Shown here: in pieces, positions 44,648-53,059 of the stretch
Layout of the letters: each line of letters begins with the position of its first letter
Numbering within the stretch: position 1 is the stretch's first letter
Source: Falsiroseomonas selenitidurans
GTDB lineage: Bacteria > Pseudomonadota > Alphaproteobacteria > Acetobacterales > Acetobacteraceae
Assembly: GCF_012103215.1 (NCBI RefSeq)
Contig: NZ_JAAVNE010000010.1
Location: 1 to 64,000, forward strand
Direction: 5' to 3'
Length of the DNA: 64,000 nt
The notes under the pieces: generated by a model
The model's input: the letters and a program-made list of their open reading frames with translations, nothing else
What the model was told of the DNA's origin: nothing
Databases searched by the model: none
Position numbers and translations under genes: made by a program

Positions 44648-45655
44648 ATGCCCAACCGGACCCGCTTCGCGATCCTTCTCATGGTCCTCGCCTTGATGAT
44701 GCTGCCTGTGGCCGGCGGCCTTGCCGCGACGGACCCGCGGCGCGGGCTGCTGGTGATTGGCCTTGTCGCGCTGGTCGCCATCGCCTTCGTGCTGCTGCTG
44801 GCCGGCGACCCGGCGCGGCAGGCGCCGATCACGGCACGGCGCGGCCGCTGGCAGGCGGCGCGCGGCGTGGCGCTGACGTTCGGCAGCGCCACGCTGCTGG
44901 GCATGGTGCTGATCGGCTTGGTGCTCTGGCTGAAGCAGCCCGGGCCGCTCAGCCTCGCAAAGGGGCCGGTGGCGCAATATGCCGCGGTCGCCTTCTTCGC
45001 CGGGGCCGTCGGCTTCGGGGAGCTGATCGCCCGCTACCGCGACGATCCCTCCCGCCTGTTCGGGATGCGGCCGGCGGCAGCCTATATCGGCATCAATCTT
45101 GCCGCCGGCATCGTCGCGCTGGCCCTGGTGCAGGAATTCGCGGTCATCGGCCCCGGTCCGAACCAGTCGGTGACGGAGGCGCTGCTCGCCGCCTTCGGCG
45201 CCATCGCCTTCTTCCGCACCTCCCTCTTCACCGCCCGCGTCGGCGACACCGATGTGGGCATCGGCCCGTCCACCATGCTGAAGACCTTCCTGGAGGGCTC
45301 CGACCGCCTTGTGAACCGCAGCCAGGCGTCCGACCGGGCCGATGCGGTGGCCGCGACCATGGAGGGGATCGATTTCGAGAAGGCCAAGGCCACGCTGCCG
45401 ACCTTCTGCCTCGGCCTGGTGGAAGGGCTGAGCAGCGACGAGCAGCGCGAACTGGGTGAGCAGATCGCCCGGCTCGACACCGACACCAAGGTCGTCGCCT
45501 CGGCCAAGGCCCGCATCCTCGGCGTCTACCTGCTGCGCCAGGTGGGGGCCACCGTGCTGGAACGCGCGGTGGAGACGCTGGGCGATACCATCCGGATCGG
45601 TGGCCCGGGCACGCCGCTCCTCGAGCCGCTGGACCCGCCGGAGACCCCGCCATGA
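44648..45655 (+). CDS. Polytopic membrane protein of unknown function
   Basis: The 335-residue protein has about six hydrophobic helices (roughly 8-27, 33-52, 74-96, 110-127, 144-162, 176-192) followed by a 140-residue cytoplasmic-looking C-terminal domain rich in acidic and charged helices (ATMEGIDFEKAKATLPTFCLGLVEGLSSDEQRELGEQIARL). No transport or enzyme motif recognised. Its stop overlaps the adenine deaminase start (ATGA), implying co-translation, but a functional link is not known. Confidence 0.7.
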   Translation: MPNRTRFAILLMVLALMMLPVAGGLAATDPRRGLLVIGLVALVAIAFVLLLAGDPARQAPITARRGRWQAARGVALTFGSATLLGMVLIGLVLWLKQPGPLSLAKGPVAQYAAVAFFAGAVGFGELIARYRDDPSRLFGMRPAAAYIGINLAAGIVALALVQEFAVIGPGPNQSVTEALLAAFGAIAFFRTSLFTARVGDTDVGIGPSTMLKTFLEGSDRLVNRSQASDRADAVAATMEGIDFEKAKATLPTFCLGLVEGLSSDEQRELGEQIARLDTDTKVVASAKARILGVYLLRQVGATVLERAVETLGDTIRIGGPGTPLLEPLDPPETPP

Positions 45656-47421
45656 CCCAGCCCGTCGATCAGGCGCTGCGCGCCCGCGCCGTGCAGGCGG
45701 CGCGCGGCGCCGCCCCCTTCGACCTGCTGCTGACCGGCGGCACGGTGGTGGATGTGGCGACCGGGGAGTTGCGCGCGGCGGATGTCGGGATCGTCGGCCC
45801 GCTGATCGCCTCCGTCCACCCGCCCGGGCTGCGGGCGGATGCGGCCTCGGTGGAGGATGCGACCGGCCGCTTCGTCGCGCCGGGGTTCATCGACAGCCAC
45901 CTGCACTACGAAAGCAGCCTGATGGCGCCGGCCGACTACGCCGGCGTGGTGGTGCCTGCCGGCACCACCACCTGCGTCTGGGACCCGCATGAGCTGGCCA
46001 ATGTGCTCGGCGTGGCCGGCGTTCGCTGGGCGGTCGAGGCCTCCCGCCACCTGCCGCTGCGCACGCTGGTCGCCGCGCCTTCCTGCGTCCCCTCCGCGCC
46101 CGGGCTGGAGTTGGCCGGCGCCGAGATCGGCCCGGCCGAGATGGCGGAGATGCTGGCCTGGCCCGAGGTTGTGGGCGTGGCGGAGGTGATGGACATGCCC
46201 GGCGTGCTGCGTGGCACGCCGCACATGACGGGCATCGTCGGTGCCGGCCTCGCCGCCGGCAAGAACGTCAACGGCCATGCCCGCGGGCTGCTGGATGCCG
46301 ATCTGCAGGCCTATGCGACGGCCGGAGTCACCTCGGACCACGAGATCACCGCGGCCGAGGATTTCCTGCAGAAGCTGCGTGCCGGGCTGACGGTGGAGCT
46401 GCGCGGCAGCCACGACCAGGTGCTGCCCGGCGCCGTCGCCGCGCTCGCCACCCTGCCGCTGCTGCCGGTGAACCTGGTGCTGGCGACGGATGACGTCTTC
46501 CCGGATGAACTGGTGGCCAAGGGTGGCCTGCGTGACACCATCGCCCGGGTCATCGCGCGTGGATTGTCGCCGATCAGCGCCATCCGGCTGGCGACGCTGC
46601 ATGCGGCGATGCGGCTGAAGCGGGATGATCTGGGGCTGGTGGCGCCAGGGCGAAGGGCGGACCTGGTGCTGCTGTCGGACCTCGCCCTGGTGGCGGTGGA
46701 CCGGGTGCTGGTGGACGGGGTGGTGGTGGCGAAAGGCGGCGCCCTGGTCGTGCCGCCCGCGCGCCGCACCGATGCGCCGACCGACACCATGAAGCTGCCG
46801 CCGCAGCCACCGGAGGCCTTCGCCCTGCGCGTGGCCGGCCTTCGGCATGGCCGCGCCAGGCTGCGCCGCATCATCGGCGCCCGCTTCACGGCCTGGGGCG
46901 AGGCGGAGGTGACGGTGCGCGACGGCGTGGCGGCAGTGCCGCCGGGCCATACCGTGCTGACCATCATCCATCGCCACGGCCGCGCACCCGCGGTGCCGCG
47001 GACCTGCCTGACCGAGGGTTGGGGCACGATGCGCGGCGCCATCGCCACCACCATCGCGCATGACAGCCACAACCTGCTGGTGCTGGGCGACACACCGGAC
47101 AACATGGCCGCCGCCGCCAACGCCGTGATCGCGGCCGGCGGTGGCATGGCGGTCGCGGAAGACGGCGCGGTGACGGCGCTGCTGCCGCTGCCCATCGCGG
47201 GCCTGATCGCCACGACGCCGGCTGGGCAGACGGCGGAGAACTTCGCCCGGCTGCGCGAGGCCGCCGGCCGGGTGTGCGACTGGCAGCCGCCCTACCGCAT
47301 CTTCCGCGGCATCACGGGCATCTCGCTGGCCTGCAATGCCGGGCCGCACCTGACCGACCTCGGCCTGACCGATGGCGCCACCGGCGACATCTTCGACCCG
47401 GCGGAGCCGTTGCCGGCCTGA
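45652..47421 (+). CDS. ade: Adenine deaminase
   Basis: The 589-residue amidohydrolase of the Ade (adeC) family has FDLLLTGGTVVDVATGEL, the metal motif GFIDSHLHYESSLM, GTTTCVWDPHELANVLG, GKNVNGHARGL, TSDHE and LATDDVFPDELV. A C-terminal domain of about 200 residues ends CNAGPHLTDLGLTDG, typical of bacterial adenine deaminase. It converts adenine to hypoxanthine and ammonia. It is the last gene of a rightward run that includes a phosphoribosyltransferase. Confidence 0.95.
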   Translation: MTQPVDQALRARAVQAARGAAPFDLLLTGGTVVDVATGELRAADVGIVGPLIASVHPPGLRADAASVEDATGRFVAPGFIDSHLHYESSLMAPADYAGVVVPAGTTTCVWDPHELANVLGVAGVRWAVEASRHLPLRTLVAAPSCVPSAPGLELAGAEIGPAEMAEMLAWPEVVGVAEVMDMPGVLRGTPHMTGIVGAGLAAGKNVNGHARGLLDADLQAYATAGVTSDHEITAAEDFLQKLRAGLTVELRGSHDQVLPGAVAALATLPLLPVNLVLATDDVFPDELVAKGGLRDTIARVIARGLSPISAIRLATLHAAMRLKRDDLGLVAPGRRADLVLLSDLALVAVDRVLVDGVVVAKGGALVVPPARRTDAPTDTMKLPPQPPEAFALRVAGLRHGRARLRRIIGARFTAWGEAEVTVRDGVAAVPPGHTVLTIIHRHGRAPAVPRTCLTEGWGTMRGAIATTIAHDSHNLLVLGDTPDNMAAAANAVIAAGGGMAVAEDGAVTALLPLPIAGLIATTPAGQTAENFARLREAAGRVCDWQPPYRIFRGITGISLACNAGPHLTDLGLTDGATGDIFDPAEPLPA

Positions 47422-47441
47422 CCATGGCGGGCCTGACGGCA

Positions 47442-47461
47442 GGCCGGCTGATCAGCCGGCC
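47442..47461. terminator. 20-nt perfect palindrome between convergent ade and opgC
   Basis: GGCCGGCTGATCAGCCGGCC is its own reverse complement; it lies 20 bp after the ade stop and includes the opgC stop codon. It can fold into a short GC hairpin on either strand, and could end both transcripts, though no T-tract follows. A protein site is an alternative. Confidence 0.5.
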
Positions 47462-48618
47462 CGCGCCATGCGCCGCGAAGGCTGGCGCCGGCGTTCCAAA
47501 GTCGCCGCGAAGCCGGCCAGTGCCGCGGCGCCCAGCGGGATCAGCGCCAGTTCCAGCCACCAGGCGCCAGCCGGGTGCAGCGATAGCGCCATGGCCACAC
47601 CCCAGGACAGGAACAGGCCCAGGCAGAAGACATGCAGGCTGTGCCGGCCGATCACCGCCAGCGCCCGCGGCAGCGCGCCATGCATCCAGGGCGCCTCCCG
47701 CGGCACCAGCACGGCGACAAGCCAGGCCAGCGCCAGGGCATGCACCAGGCGCAACGGGCCGAGGCTCGGCTTCTGCGAGAACTCGTCCAGCAGCGCCGGC
47801 GCCGGCACCATCCAGCCATAATGGCCGAGCTTCACCCACAGCCCCGCCAACAGCACCAGCAGGGCAGTGGCGAACAGGGCGGGATGGCGCGGCAGCGGGG
47901 ACGCGCCCAGCAGCGCGCGGCGGCCCAGCCACGCGCCCAGCAGGAACAGCACCTGCCAGGCCAACGGGTCGAAGCCCAGTTCCCGCCCACCCAGGCCATG
48001 CGGCATCAGACCGAGGATCTGCGCCGCCCCGTAAAGCCCGAAGGGGGCGAGAAGCGCCCAATCGCCCAGGCGTTCCAGCAGCCACAGGAAGGGCGCCAGC
48101 AACACCATGCACAGGACGAACAGCGGCAGGATGTCCATGAAGGCGGGCTGGTACAGCAGGGACAGCGTGCCGGGGATGGCCAGCCACGGCTCCCGCACCA
48201 GCCAGCCCCAGCCGGTGGCCTCCACCACGCCGGGCAGCGGCACCGCCATCTGCGCCCAGAACACCATGGCGGCGAACAGCACGAACACCACCAGATGCGT
48301 CAGGTACAGGCGGCGGATACGCCCGCCCAGGTCGCGCAGCGCCGCGCCGAAGCCATCCCGCACCCGCTTCAGGGTGAAGACGGAGCCGAGCGCCAGGCCC
48401 GACAGCAGCACGAACTGCTCGGAACTGTCGGAGACACCCCAGCTGGCGTGGATGCCCCAGAAGTAGATCGCGCCGAAGGCATGGGCGATGAAGATGGAAA
48501 CCTGCAGCCAGCCCCGCAGGACATCCAGGCGGAGGTCCCGCGGCGGGCGTTGCGGTGTCACCCCTTGGGGCGCGGGGCGGAGAAGCCCTTCGGGCGCGGG
48601 GCGGGGCTGCTGCGCCAT
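47452..48618 (-). CDS. opgC: OpgC-like membrane acyltransferase
   Basis: The 388-residue protein with about ten membrane helices has the OpgC/acyltransferase-3-like opening RDLRLDVLRGWLQVSIFIAHAFG, followed by ASWGVSDSSEQFVLLSGLALGSVF and HLVVFVLFAAM. OpgC succinylates osmoregulated periplasmic glucans. OpgG/OpgH genes are not in the window. The ATG at 48618 lies 4 bp after the DoxX-like stop. Pro-rich cytoplasmic N-terminus of about 25 residues. Confidence 0.85.
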   Translation of the reverse strand: MAQQPRPAPEGLLRPAPQGVTPQRPPRDLRLDVLRGWLQVSIFIAHAFGAIYFWGIHASWGVSDSSEQFVLLSGLALGSVFTLKRVRDGFGAALRDLGGRIRRLYLTHLVVFVLFAAMVFWAQMAVPLPGVVEATGWGWLVREPWLAIPGTLSLLYQPAFMDILPLFVLCMVLLAPFLWLLERLGDWALLAPFGLYGAAQILGLMPHGLGGRELGFDPLAWQVLFLLGAWLGRRALLGASPLPRHPALFATALLVLLAGLWVKLGHYGWMVPAPALLDEFSQKPSLGPLRLVHALALAWLVAVLVPREAPWMHGALPRALAVIGRHSLHVFCLGLFLSWGVAMALSLHPAGAWWLELALIPLGAAALAGFAATLERRRQPSRRMARAG

Positions 48619-48622
48619 GGCG

Positions 48623-49087
48623 TCAGGCCGCCTGCGGCAGCAGCCGGGCGCGCAGCCAGCCCAGCGTGGCCAGCGCTTCCTCACGATGCGCAAACAGCAC
48701 GAACAGCGCCATGAACCAGGTGAAGACGGCTTCCTTGAACAGCACGCCGCCATCGCCGTAGGGGTCGATGCCCAGCGGGCTGACGGTGTGGAAGAAGATC
48801 GCGCCGGACATGGTGCCGAGCGACAGCGCCGCGCCGATCATCCGTGTGCGCGGGATCAGCACGAAAACGGCGCAGAAGATCTCGAGGATGGCGACGAACA
48901 GGCGGAACGGCTTCTCCCCGCCCGGCGTGCCCAGCCAGTCGGACAGGATGGTGAACAGGTGCACCGAGCCTTCGTTGCCGGTCAGCTTGAACTGCTGGTA
49001 CCAGGTCAGCTCATAGGCGATCCAGATCGCCGCCGGCCAGGCCAGCAGTTTCAGGATGCGGTCGGTGCGAGGGCTCAGGGTCAGCAT
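48623..49087 (-). CDS. DoxX-like small membrane protein
   Basis: The 154-residue protein has four predicted membrane helices with a DoxX-type pattern (WPAAIWIAYELTWYQQFKLTGNEGSVHLF, FVAILEIFCAVFVLIPRTRMIGA, GTMSGAIFFHTVSPLGIDPYGDGG). Relatives are implicated in redox or quinone-linked functions, but most are uncharacterised. It is co-transcribed with opgC, with 4 bp between stop and start. No catalytic residues can be named. Confidence 0.75.
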   Translation of the reverse strand: MLTLSPRTDRILKLLAWPAAIWIAYELTWYQQFKLTGNEGSVHLFTILSDWLGTPGGEKPFRLFVAILEIFCAVFVLIPRTRMIGAALSLGTMSGAIFFHTVSPLGIDPYGDGGVLFKEAVFTWFMALFVLFAHREEALATLGWLRARLLPQAA

Positions 49088-49143
49088 GGCGGGCGGCTCC
49101 GGCGGGTGTGTTGCCCCCTGCTTCGTCCGCCCGGGAAGGCGGG

Positions 49144-50322
49144 TTACGCCGTAATCTGCACCAACAGGGCGGGGGATGGCTCCACCCCCAGGCCGGGCCC
49201 GTCAGGCAGCGTATAGAAGCCTGACTCGCAGGTCATATGGGTGCTGCCGGTCGGCTGCGTCAGGTGGCGGTTCGGGTCGAAGATGCTGTGCTGGTATTCG
49301 TGCCAGGGCAGCCCCTGCTGGGCGCTGGCTGCCTGCAGGCTGGCGGCCATGAACAGGCCGACGCCGATCGCCGCATGCGGCATCAGCGCCACATGGTGCG
49401 CATGGCACAGCGCGCCGATGCGGCAGAACTCGGTGATGCCGGTATGGCCCATCTCCGGCTGGCCGATCGCCATGCAGCGCGCGGCCAGCCTGGGCAGCCA
49501 TTCGAAGACCGTGCGCAGCTCCTCGCCGAGCGCCACGGGCACGCCGACGGCGCGCGCCACCTCCACCTGGCCGGCGATATCCTCCGGCGCGCAGGGGGCC
49601 TCGGCAAAGGCCAGGCCGTGCGGTTCCAGGCGGCGGATCAGGCGGATGGCCTCGGCGGCCGAATACTTCCAGTGCAGGTCGGCCATGATGCGCGCCTGCG
49701 GGCCGAGCCCCTGCCGCAGCGCGGCGATCTCCGCCTCCGCCCCCTCATCGGCGACGACGGCGGCGAATTTGAAGCCCACGAAGCCGCGCGCCTGCCAGTC
49801 CCGGGCAAAATCCACCCGCTCCGCAAGACTGGCGCGCGGCAGGCCGGAGACATAGGCCGGGATGCGCGCATGCCGCCGGCCGCCCAGCAACGTCGAGACC
49901 GGCACGCCGAGCCGCCGCCCCAGCAGGTCCCACAGCGCGATGTCCACCGCGGCCAACGCATCCAGGTAGAAGCCCCCGAAGCAGCCGCGCACCCGCATCA
50001 GGTCGTAGAGATCCTCGTGGATCACCGCCGGGGCCGAGGGGTCGCGGCCTTCCAGTACCGGCGCCAGCACGTCGTCCACGATGGCGCGCACCGCCTCCGG
50101 CGCCACGATCCCATAGGTCTCGCCCCAGCCGGTGAGGCCCGCCTCCGTGTCGATGCGCAGCACGATGCTGCGGTCCTGCGTGGGGTAAAGGGTGCGGTTG
50201 CCCTGGCGGACGATGTAGCCGGCGCGGTTCACCACCTCCCCAGCCCGCAGCGGGCCGAGATAGGGCACCTCCCGGGGGATGGTCACCACATGGGCGGTGA
50301 CGCGGGCGATGCGGTCGATCAT
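49144..50322 (-). CDS. Enolase-superfamily sugar-acid dehydratase/racemase (MR/MLE)
   Basis: The 392-residue mandelate racemase/muconate lactonizing enzyme homologue has the capping domain at 1-125 and a barrel with GFKFAAV (strand-2 lysine region), metal ligands in MADLHWK, FAEAPCAPED and VALGEELRTV, the QPEMGHTGITEF segment, and MPHAAIGVG with the base His. Metal ligands Asp/Glu/Glu are intact. Most bacterial members dehydrate aldonates or aldarates to 2-keto-3-deoxy acids. The ATG at 50322 overlaps the stop of the DapA-family gene. With a lactonase and a DapA-family protein in the same run, a sugar-acid dehydratase is the best fit. Confidence 0.88.
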   Translation of the reverse strand: MIDRIARVTAHVVTIPREVPYLGPLRAGEVVNRAGYIVRQGNRTLYPTQDRSIVLRIDTEAGLTGWGETYGIVAPEAVRAIVDDVLAPVLEGRDPSAPAVIHEDLYDLMRVRGCFGGFYLDALAAVDIALWDLLGRRLGVPVSTLLGGRRHARIPAYVSGLPRASLAERVDFARDWQARGFVGFKFAAVVADEGAEAEIAALRQGLGPQARIMADLHWKYSAAEAIRLIRRLEPHGLAFAEAPCAPEDIAGQVEVARAVGVPVALGEELRTVFEWLPRLAARCMAIGQPEMGHTGITEFCRIGALCHAHHVALMPHAAIGVGLFMAASLQAASAQQGLPWHEYQHSIFDPNRHLTQPTGSTHMTCESGFYTLPDGPGLGVEPSPALLVQITA

Positions 50323-51242
50323 GCCGGGGGGTGCAGGGTCAGGCAGGGGGCGGCGGTGGCGATCAGCGCGCCGAGCTCCGCGAGGTCGCCCTCATCCAGC
50401 TTCGGTCCAGCGGCGCGGGCAGCGGTGTTCTCCAGCAGGCCGCGCCGGCGCAGCACCTCCTTGGTCGCGCGCACCCGAAAGGTCATCTGCAGCAGCAGCA
50501 GCGGCAGGGTGGCGGTGTAGATGCGGCGGGCCTCGGCGCGGTCGGCGGCGCTCCAGGCGCGCCACAGCGCGGCATGGGCATCGGCCAGTTCCAGGGCCGG
50601 CATGGTGCCATTGGCGCCGCGCGCCAGCTCATCCAGCACGAAGCGCGCCCCGGCGCCGCCCATCACGCCATCCAGCCCCCCATCCGGCCCCCCTCGGGCG
50701 GCGGCGAGGATGCGGGTGACATGCTGGCCGCAGGGCAGCGTTTCCTCCTTCACGTAGCGGATCGCCGGCACCCCGGCGGCAACGGCGGCCACCGCTTCCG
50801 GCGACAGCGCCGCGCCGTTCGGCGCCGGGGCGTTCTGCAGCATGATGACAAGGCCGGGCGCGGCCGCGGCCACTGCAGCGAAGAACGCCACCTGGCGTTC
50901 CACATCCTGGCCCGCCTGCGGCGGCGCCATGATCATGGCGGCCACCGCGCCGGCCGCCATGCCTTCGCGCGCCCGGGCCGCGCTTTCAGCCGGGTCGGCA
51001 TGGCTGGCGCCCACGATGAAGGGCAGGCGGCCGGCCAGATGCGCGCCGAGCGCCGCCACCATCCGGCCGCGCTCCGCGGCGGAGAGCGTCTCCACCTCGC
51101 TCGCCATGCCGGGGTAGACCACGCCATCGGCGCCGGATTCAACCGCGAAGTCGATCAGCCGCCGGAACGCCGCCGCATCCACCGCATCGTCGGGGGTGAA
51201 GGGTGTCGGCAGCACCGGGAACACGCCGGCCAGCTTGGTCAT
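50319..51242 (-). CDS. DapA-family 2-keto acid aldolase/dehydratase
   Basis: The 307-residue barrel has KLAGVFPVLPTPFTPDDAVDAAAFRRLID at the start, YPGMASEVETLS at the GTTGE position, and Schiff-base lysine in IRYVKEETLPCG. The loop change argues against lysine biosynthesis and for 2-keto-3-deoxy sugar-acid aldolase or dehydratase function. The ATG at 51242 is chosen (GAGGA about 12 bases before); a TTG at 51254 is the alternative. It overlaps the following dehydratase (ATGA). Confidence 0.87.
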   Translation of the reverse strand: MTKLAGVFPVLPTPFTPDDAVDAAAFRRLIDFAVESGADGVVYPGMASEVETLSAAERGRMVAALGAHLAGRLPFIVGASHADPAESAARAREGMAAGAVAAMIMAPPQAGQDVERQVAFFAAVAAAAPGLVIMLQNAPAPNGAALSPEAVAAVAAGVPAIRYVKEETLPCGQHVTRILAAARGGPDGGLDGVMGGAGARFVLDELARGANGTMPALELADAHAALWRAWSAADRAEARRIYTATLPLLLLQMTFRVRATKEVLRRRGLLENTAARAAGPKLDEGDLAELGALIATAAPCLTLHPPA

Positions 51243-51257
51243 GACGAATGACAATCC

Positions 51258-52967
51258 TCAGCCATGGAAAGGGGGTTCGGGCAGCCCGGTGGCGCCGGTG
51301 CCGGTGACAGCGAAGACAGAACCGGACAGCGGCGCCGCCGCCAGTTCCGCCCCGGAAAGCCGAACCCGGGCGCTGGTGACGAACAGGGTGCCGAGGTCCG
51401 GCCCGCCGAAGCAGCAGCTGGTCGGGCGCGGCACGGGCAGGTTCACCACCCGGTCCAGCCGCCCGTCCGGGGCATAGCGCGCCACGCGCCAGCCATCCCA
51501 CAGCGCCACCCAGACGCCGCCGGCGACATCCACTGTCAGCCCATCCGGCACACCCTCGCCTTCCGCGAAGGCGACGAAGGGGCGGCGATGGGCCAGGGTG
51601 CCGGCCGCCAGGTCGAAATCGAACACGTCGATCCGCCGCCGGCCGCTATCGGCCAGGTACAGGCGCTGGTCGTCCGGGCTGAAGCCGATACCATTGGCGA
51701 CATGCAGCCCGGCCTGCATGACGCGCACCTGGCCCCCCGCATCGATGCGGTGCAGCGCGCCGGCATCGGGCGTCGAATCCAGCGCCAGCGAGCCCACCCA
51801 GAAGCGGCCGGCCCGGTCGCACTTGCCGTCGTTCAAGCGCAGCGCCGCGCCCTGGCCGTAGGGCGCCGCCACCACCCGGCCGAGCCCCGCCGCATCCAGC
51901 AGCCGCAGGCCGGAACGCGCCGCCGCCACCAGCCCACCACCACGCCGCGGCGCCAGCGCCGCCACCAGCTCCTCCACCGGGATCGCCTGGTCCTCGCCCG
52001 TCGCCGGGTCGCTGACATGCACGGCCGGCGCCAGAATATCCACCCAGTGCAGCCGGCCCTCGGCCCAGAGCGGGCCTTCCCCCAGCAGCGCCTCCGCCCG
52101 CACCGCCAGGGCCACGCCGGCGGATACGGTGGCCGGGCGCGGCGCCACGGTCAGGGTCATGGCGGATTGTGCGGCATTGCCGGAAATCCGCCGCGCCGCC
52201 TCCATCACCTCCCGCCCCAGGGCGTGCAGCCGGGCCTCCCCCATGCGGAAGGCGGGGCCGACGAGGCAGATTGTGCCGAGTGGCCGGGCGCGGCGGTCCA
52301 GCACCGCGGCGGCCACCGCGTTCACCCCGGCGGCGGCTTCTTCCAGCGACAGTGCGTAGCCGCGGGCGGCGACCAGCGCCAATTCGCGCTCCAGCGCCGC
52401 CGCATCCGTGATGCTGCGTGGGCCAGGGGCGGCCAGCGGCGCCAGGCGTTCCAGCAGCAGCGCGCGTTCCGCCGCCGGCAGTTGCGCCAGCATCGCCTTG
52501 CCGCAGGCGCTGGCATGCGGCAGGGCGCGGGCGCCAACGCGGTTGACCAGCCGCACCGCCTCCTGCGCCGCATCGCGCTGGTCCACATACAGCACGCTGT
52601 CACCCTCCAGCACCGCCAGCCGCGCCGTCTCGCCGGCCAGGCGCGCCAGGCGCTCCAGCTCCGGCGCCGCGGTGGCGCGCAGGTCGAAGCCGTCCCAGAC
52701 CCGATGCGCCATCTCCAGGAAGCGCGGGCCGAGGGCATAGGTCTGGGTCGCGGATTCGTGCCGCAGCAGCCGGGCCTCCACCAGCGCGGCCAGGATGCGG
52801 TGGGCGGTAGGGCGGGCGAGGCCGGCCTGGTCCGCGATCTCGGCGAAGCGCAGCGGCGCGGGGGCATCGGCGACCAGGCCGAGCAGCGCGATGCCGCGGG
52901 TCAGCGCCTGGGTCCCCGGCACGGCGGCGGCTTCCTCCTCGATCTCTGCTGGCCGGCTGCGCGCCAT
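51258..52967 (-). CDS. Fused IclR transcriptional regulator and SMP-30/gluconolactonase
   Basis: The 569-residue single frame has two complete domains. Residues 18-80 are an IclR winged helix (TRGIALLGLVADAPAPLRFAEIADQAGLARPTAHRILAAL), 85-262 the IclR effector domain (SVLYVDQRD, HASACGKAMLA, AAGVNAVAAAVLDR). Residues 283-569 form an SMP-30 beta-propeller with all metal ligands: Glu297 (LLGEGPLW), Asn379, Asn425 (VANGIGF) and Asp475 (VPDGLTVD). So one protein should bind DNA and hydrolyse a sugar lactone. GGGAGG lies four bases before the ATG. It is upstream of the aldolase and dehydratase on the same strand and divergent from two Bug genes. Confidence 0.9.
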   Translation of the reverse strand: MARSRPAEIEEEAAAVPGTQALTRGIALLGLVADAPAPLRFAEIADQAGLARPTAHRILAALVEARLLRHESATQTYALGPRFLEMAHRVWDGFDLRATAAPELERLARLAGETARLAVLEGDSVLYVDQRDAAQEAVRLVNRVGARALPHASACGKAMLAQLPAAERALLLERLAPLAAPGPRSITDAAALERELALVAARGYALSLEEAAAGVNAVAAAVLDRRARPLGTICLVGPAFRMGEARLHALGREVMEAARRISGNAAQSAMTLTVAPRPATVSAGVALAVRAEALLGEGPLWAEGRLHWVDILAPAVHVSDPATGEDQAIPVEELVAALAPRRGGGLVAAARSGLRLLDAAGLGRVVAAPYGQGAALRLNDGKCDRAGRFWVGSLALDSTPDAGALHRIDAGGQVRVMQAGLHVANGIGFSPDDQRLYLADSGRRRIDVFDFDLAAGTLAHRRPFVAFAEGEGVPDGLTVDVAGGVWVALWDGWRVARYAPDGRLDRVVNLPVPRPTSCCFGGPDLGTLFVTSARVRLSGAELAAAPLSGSVFAVTGTGATGLPEPPFHG

Positions 52968-53004
52968 CGATCCTCCCGTTGACCCGTTTCGCGGGTGTCC
53001 ATAT

Positions 53005-53023
53005 CGTGGAACCAAGTTCCACG
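53005..53023. promoter_or_regulatory. Perfect 8+3+8 palindrome, candidate IclR operator
   Basis: CGTGGAACCAAGTTCCACG has perfect 8-bp arms (CGTGGAAC/GTTCCACG) around CAA. The core TGGAA-N5-TTCCA is the classical IclR-family operator form. It lies midway between the divergent IclR-SMP30 start (38 bp away) and the Bug start (37 bp away), so it could control both sides. The sequence is seen; binding is inferred. Confidence 0.7.
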
Positions 53024-53059
53024 TCACGCAAGACACCAAGGAACCGGAGGATCCCGTCC

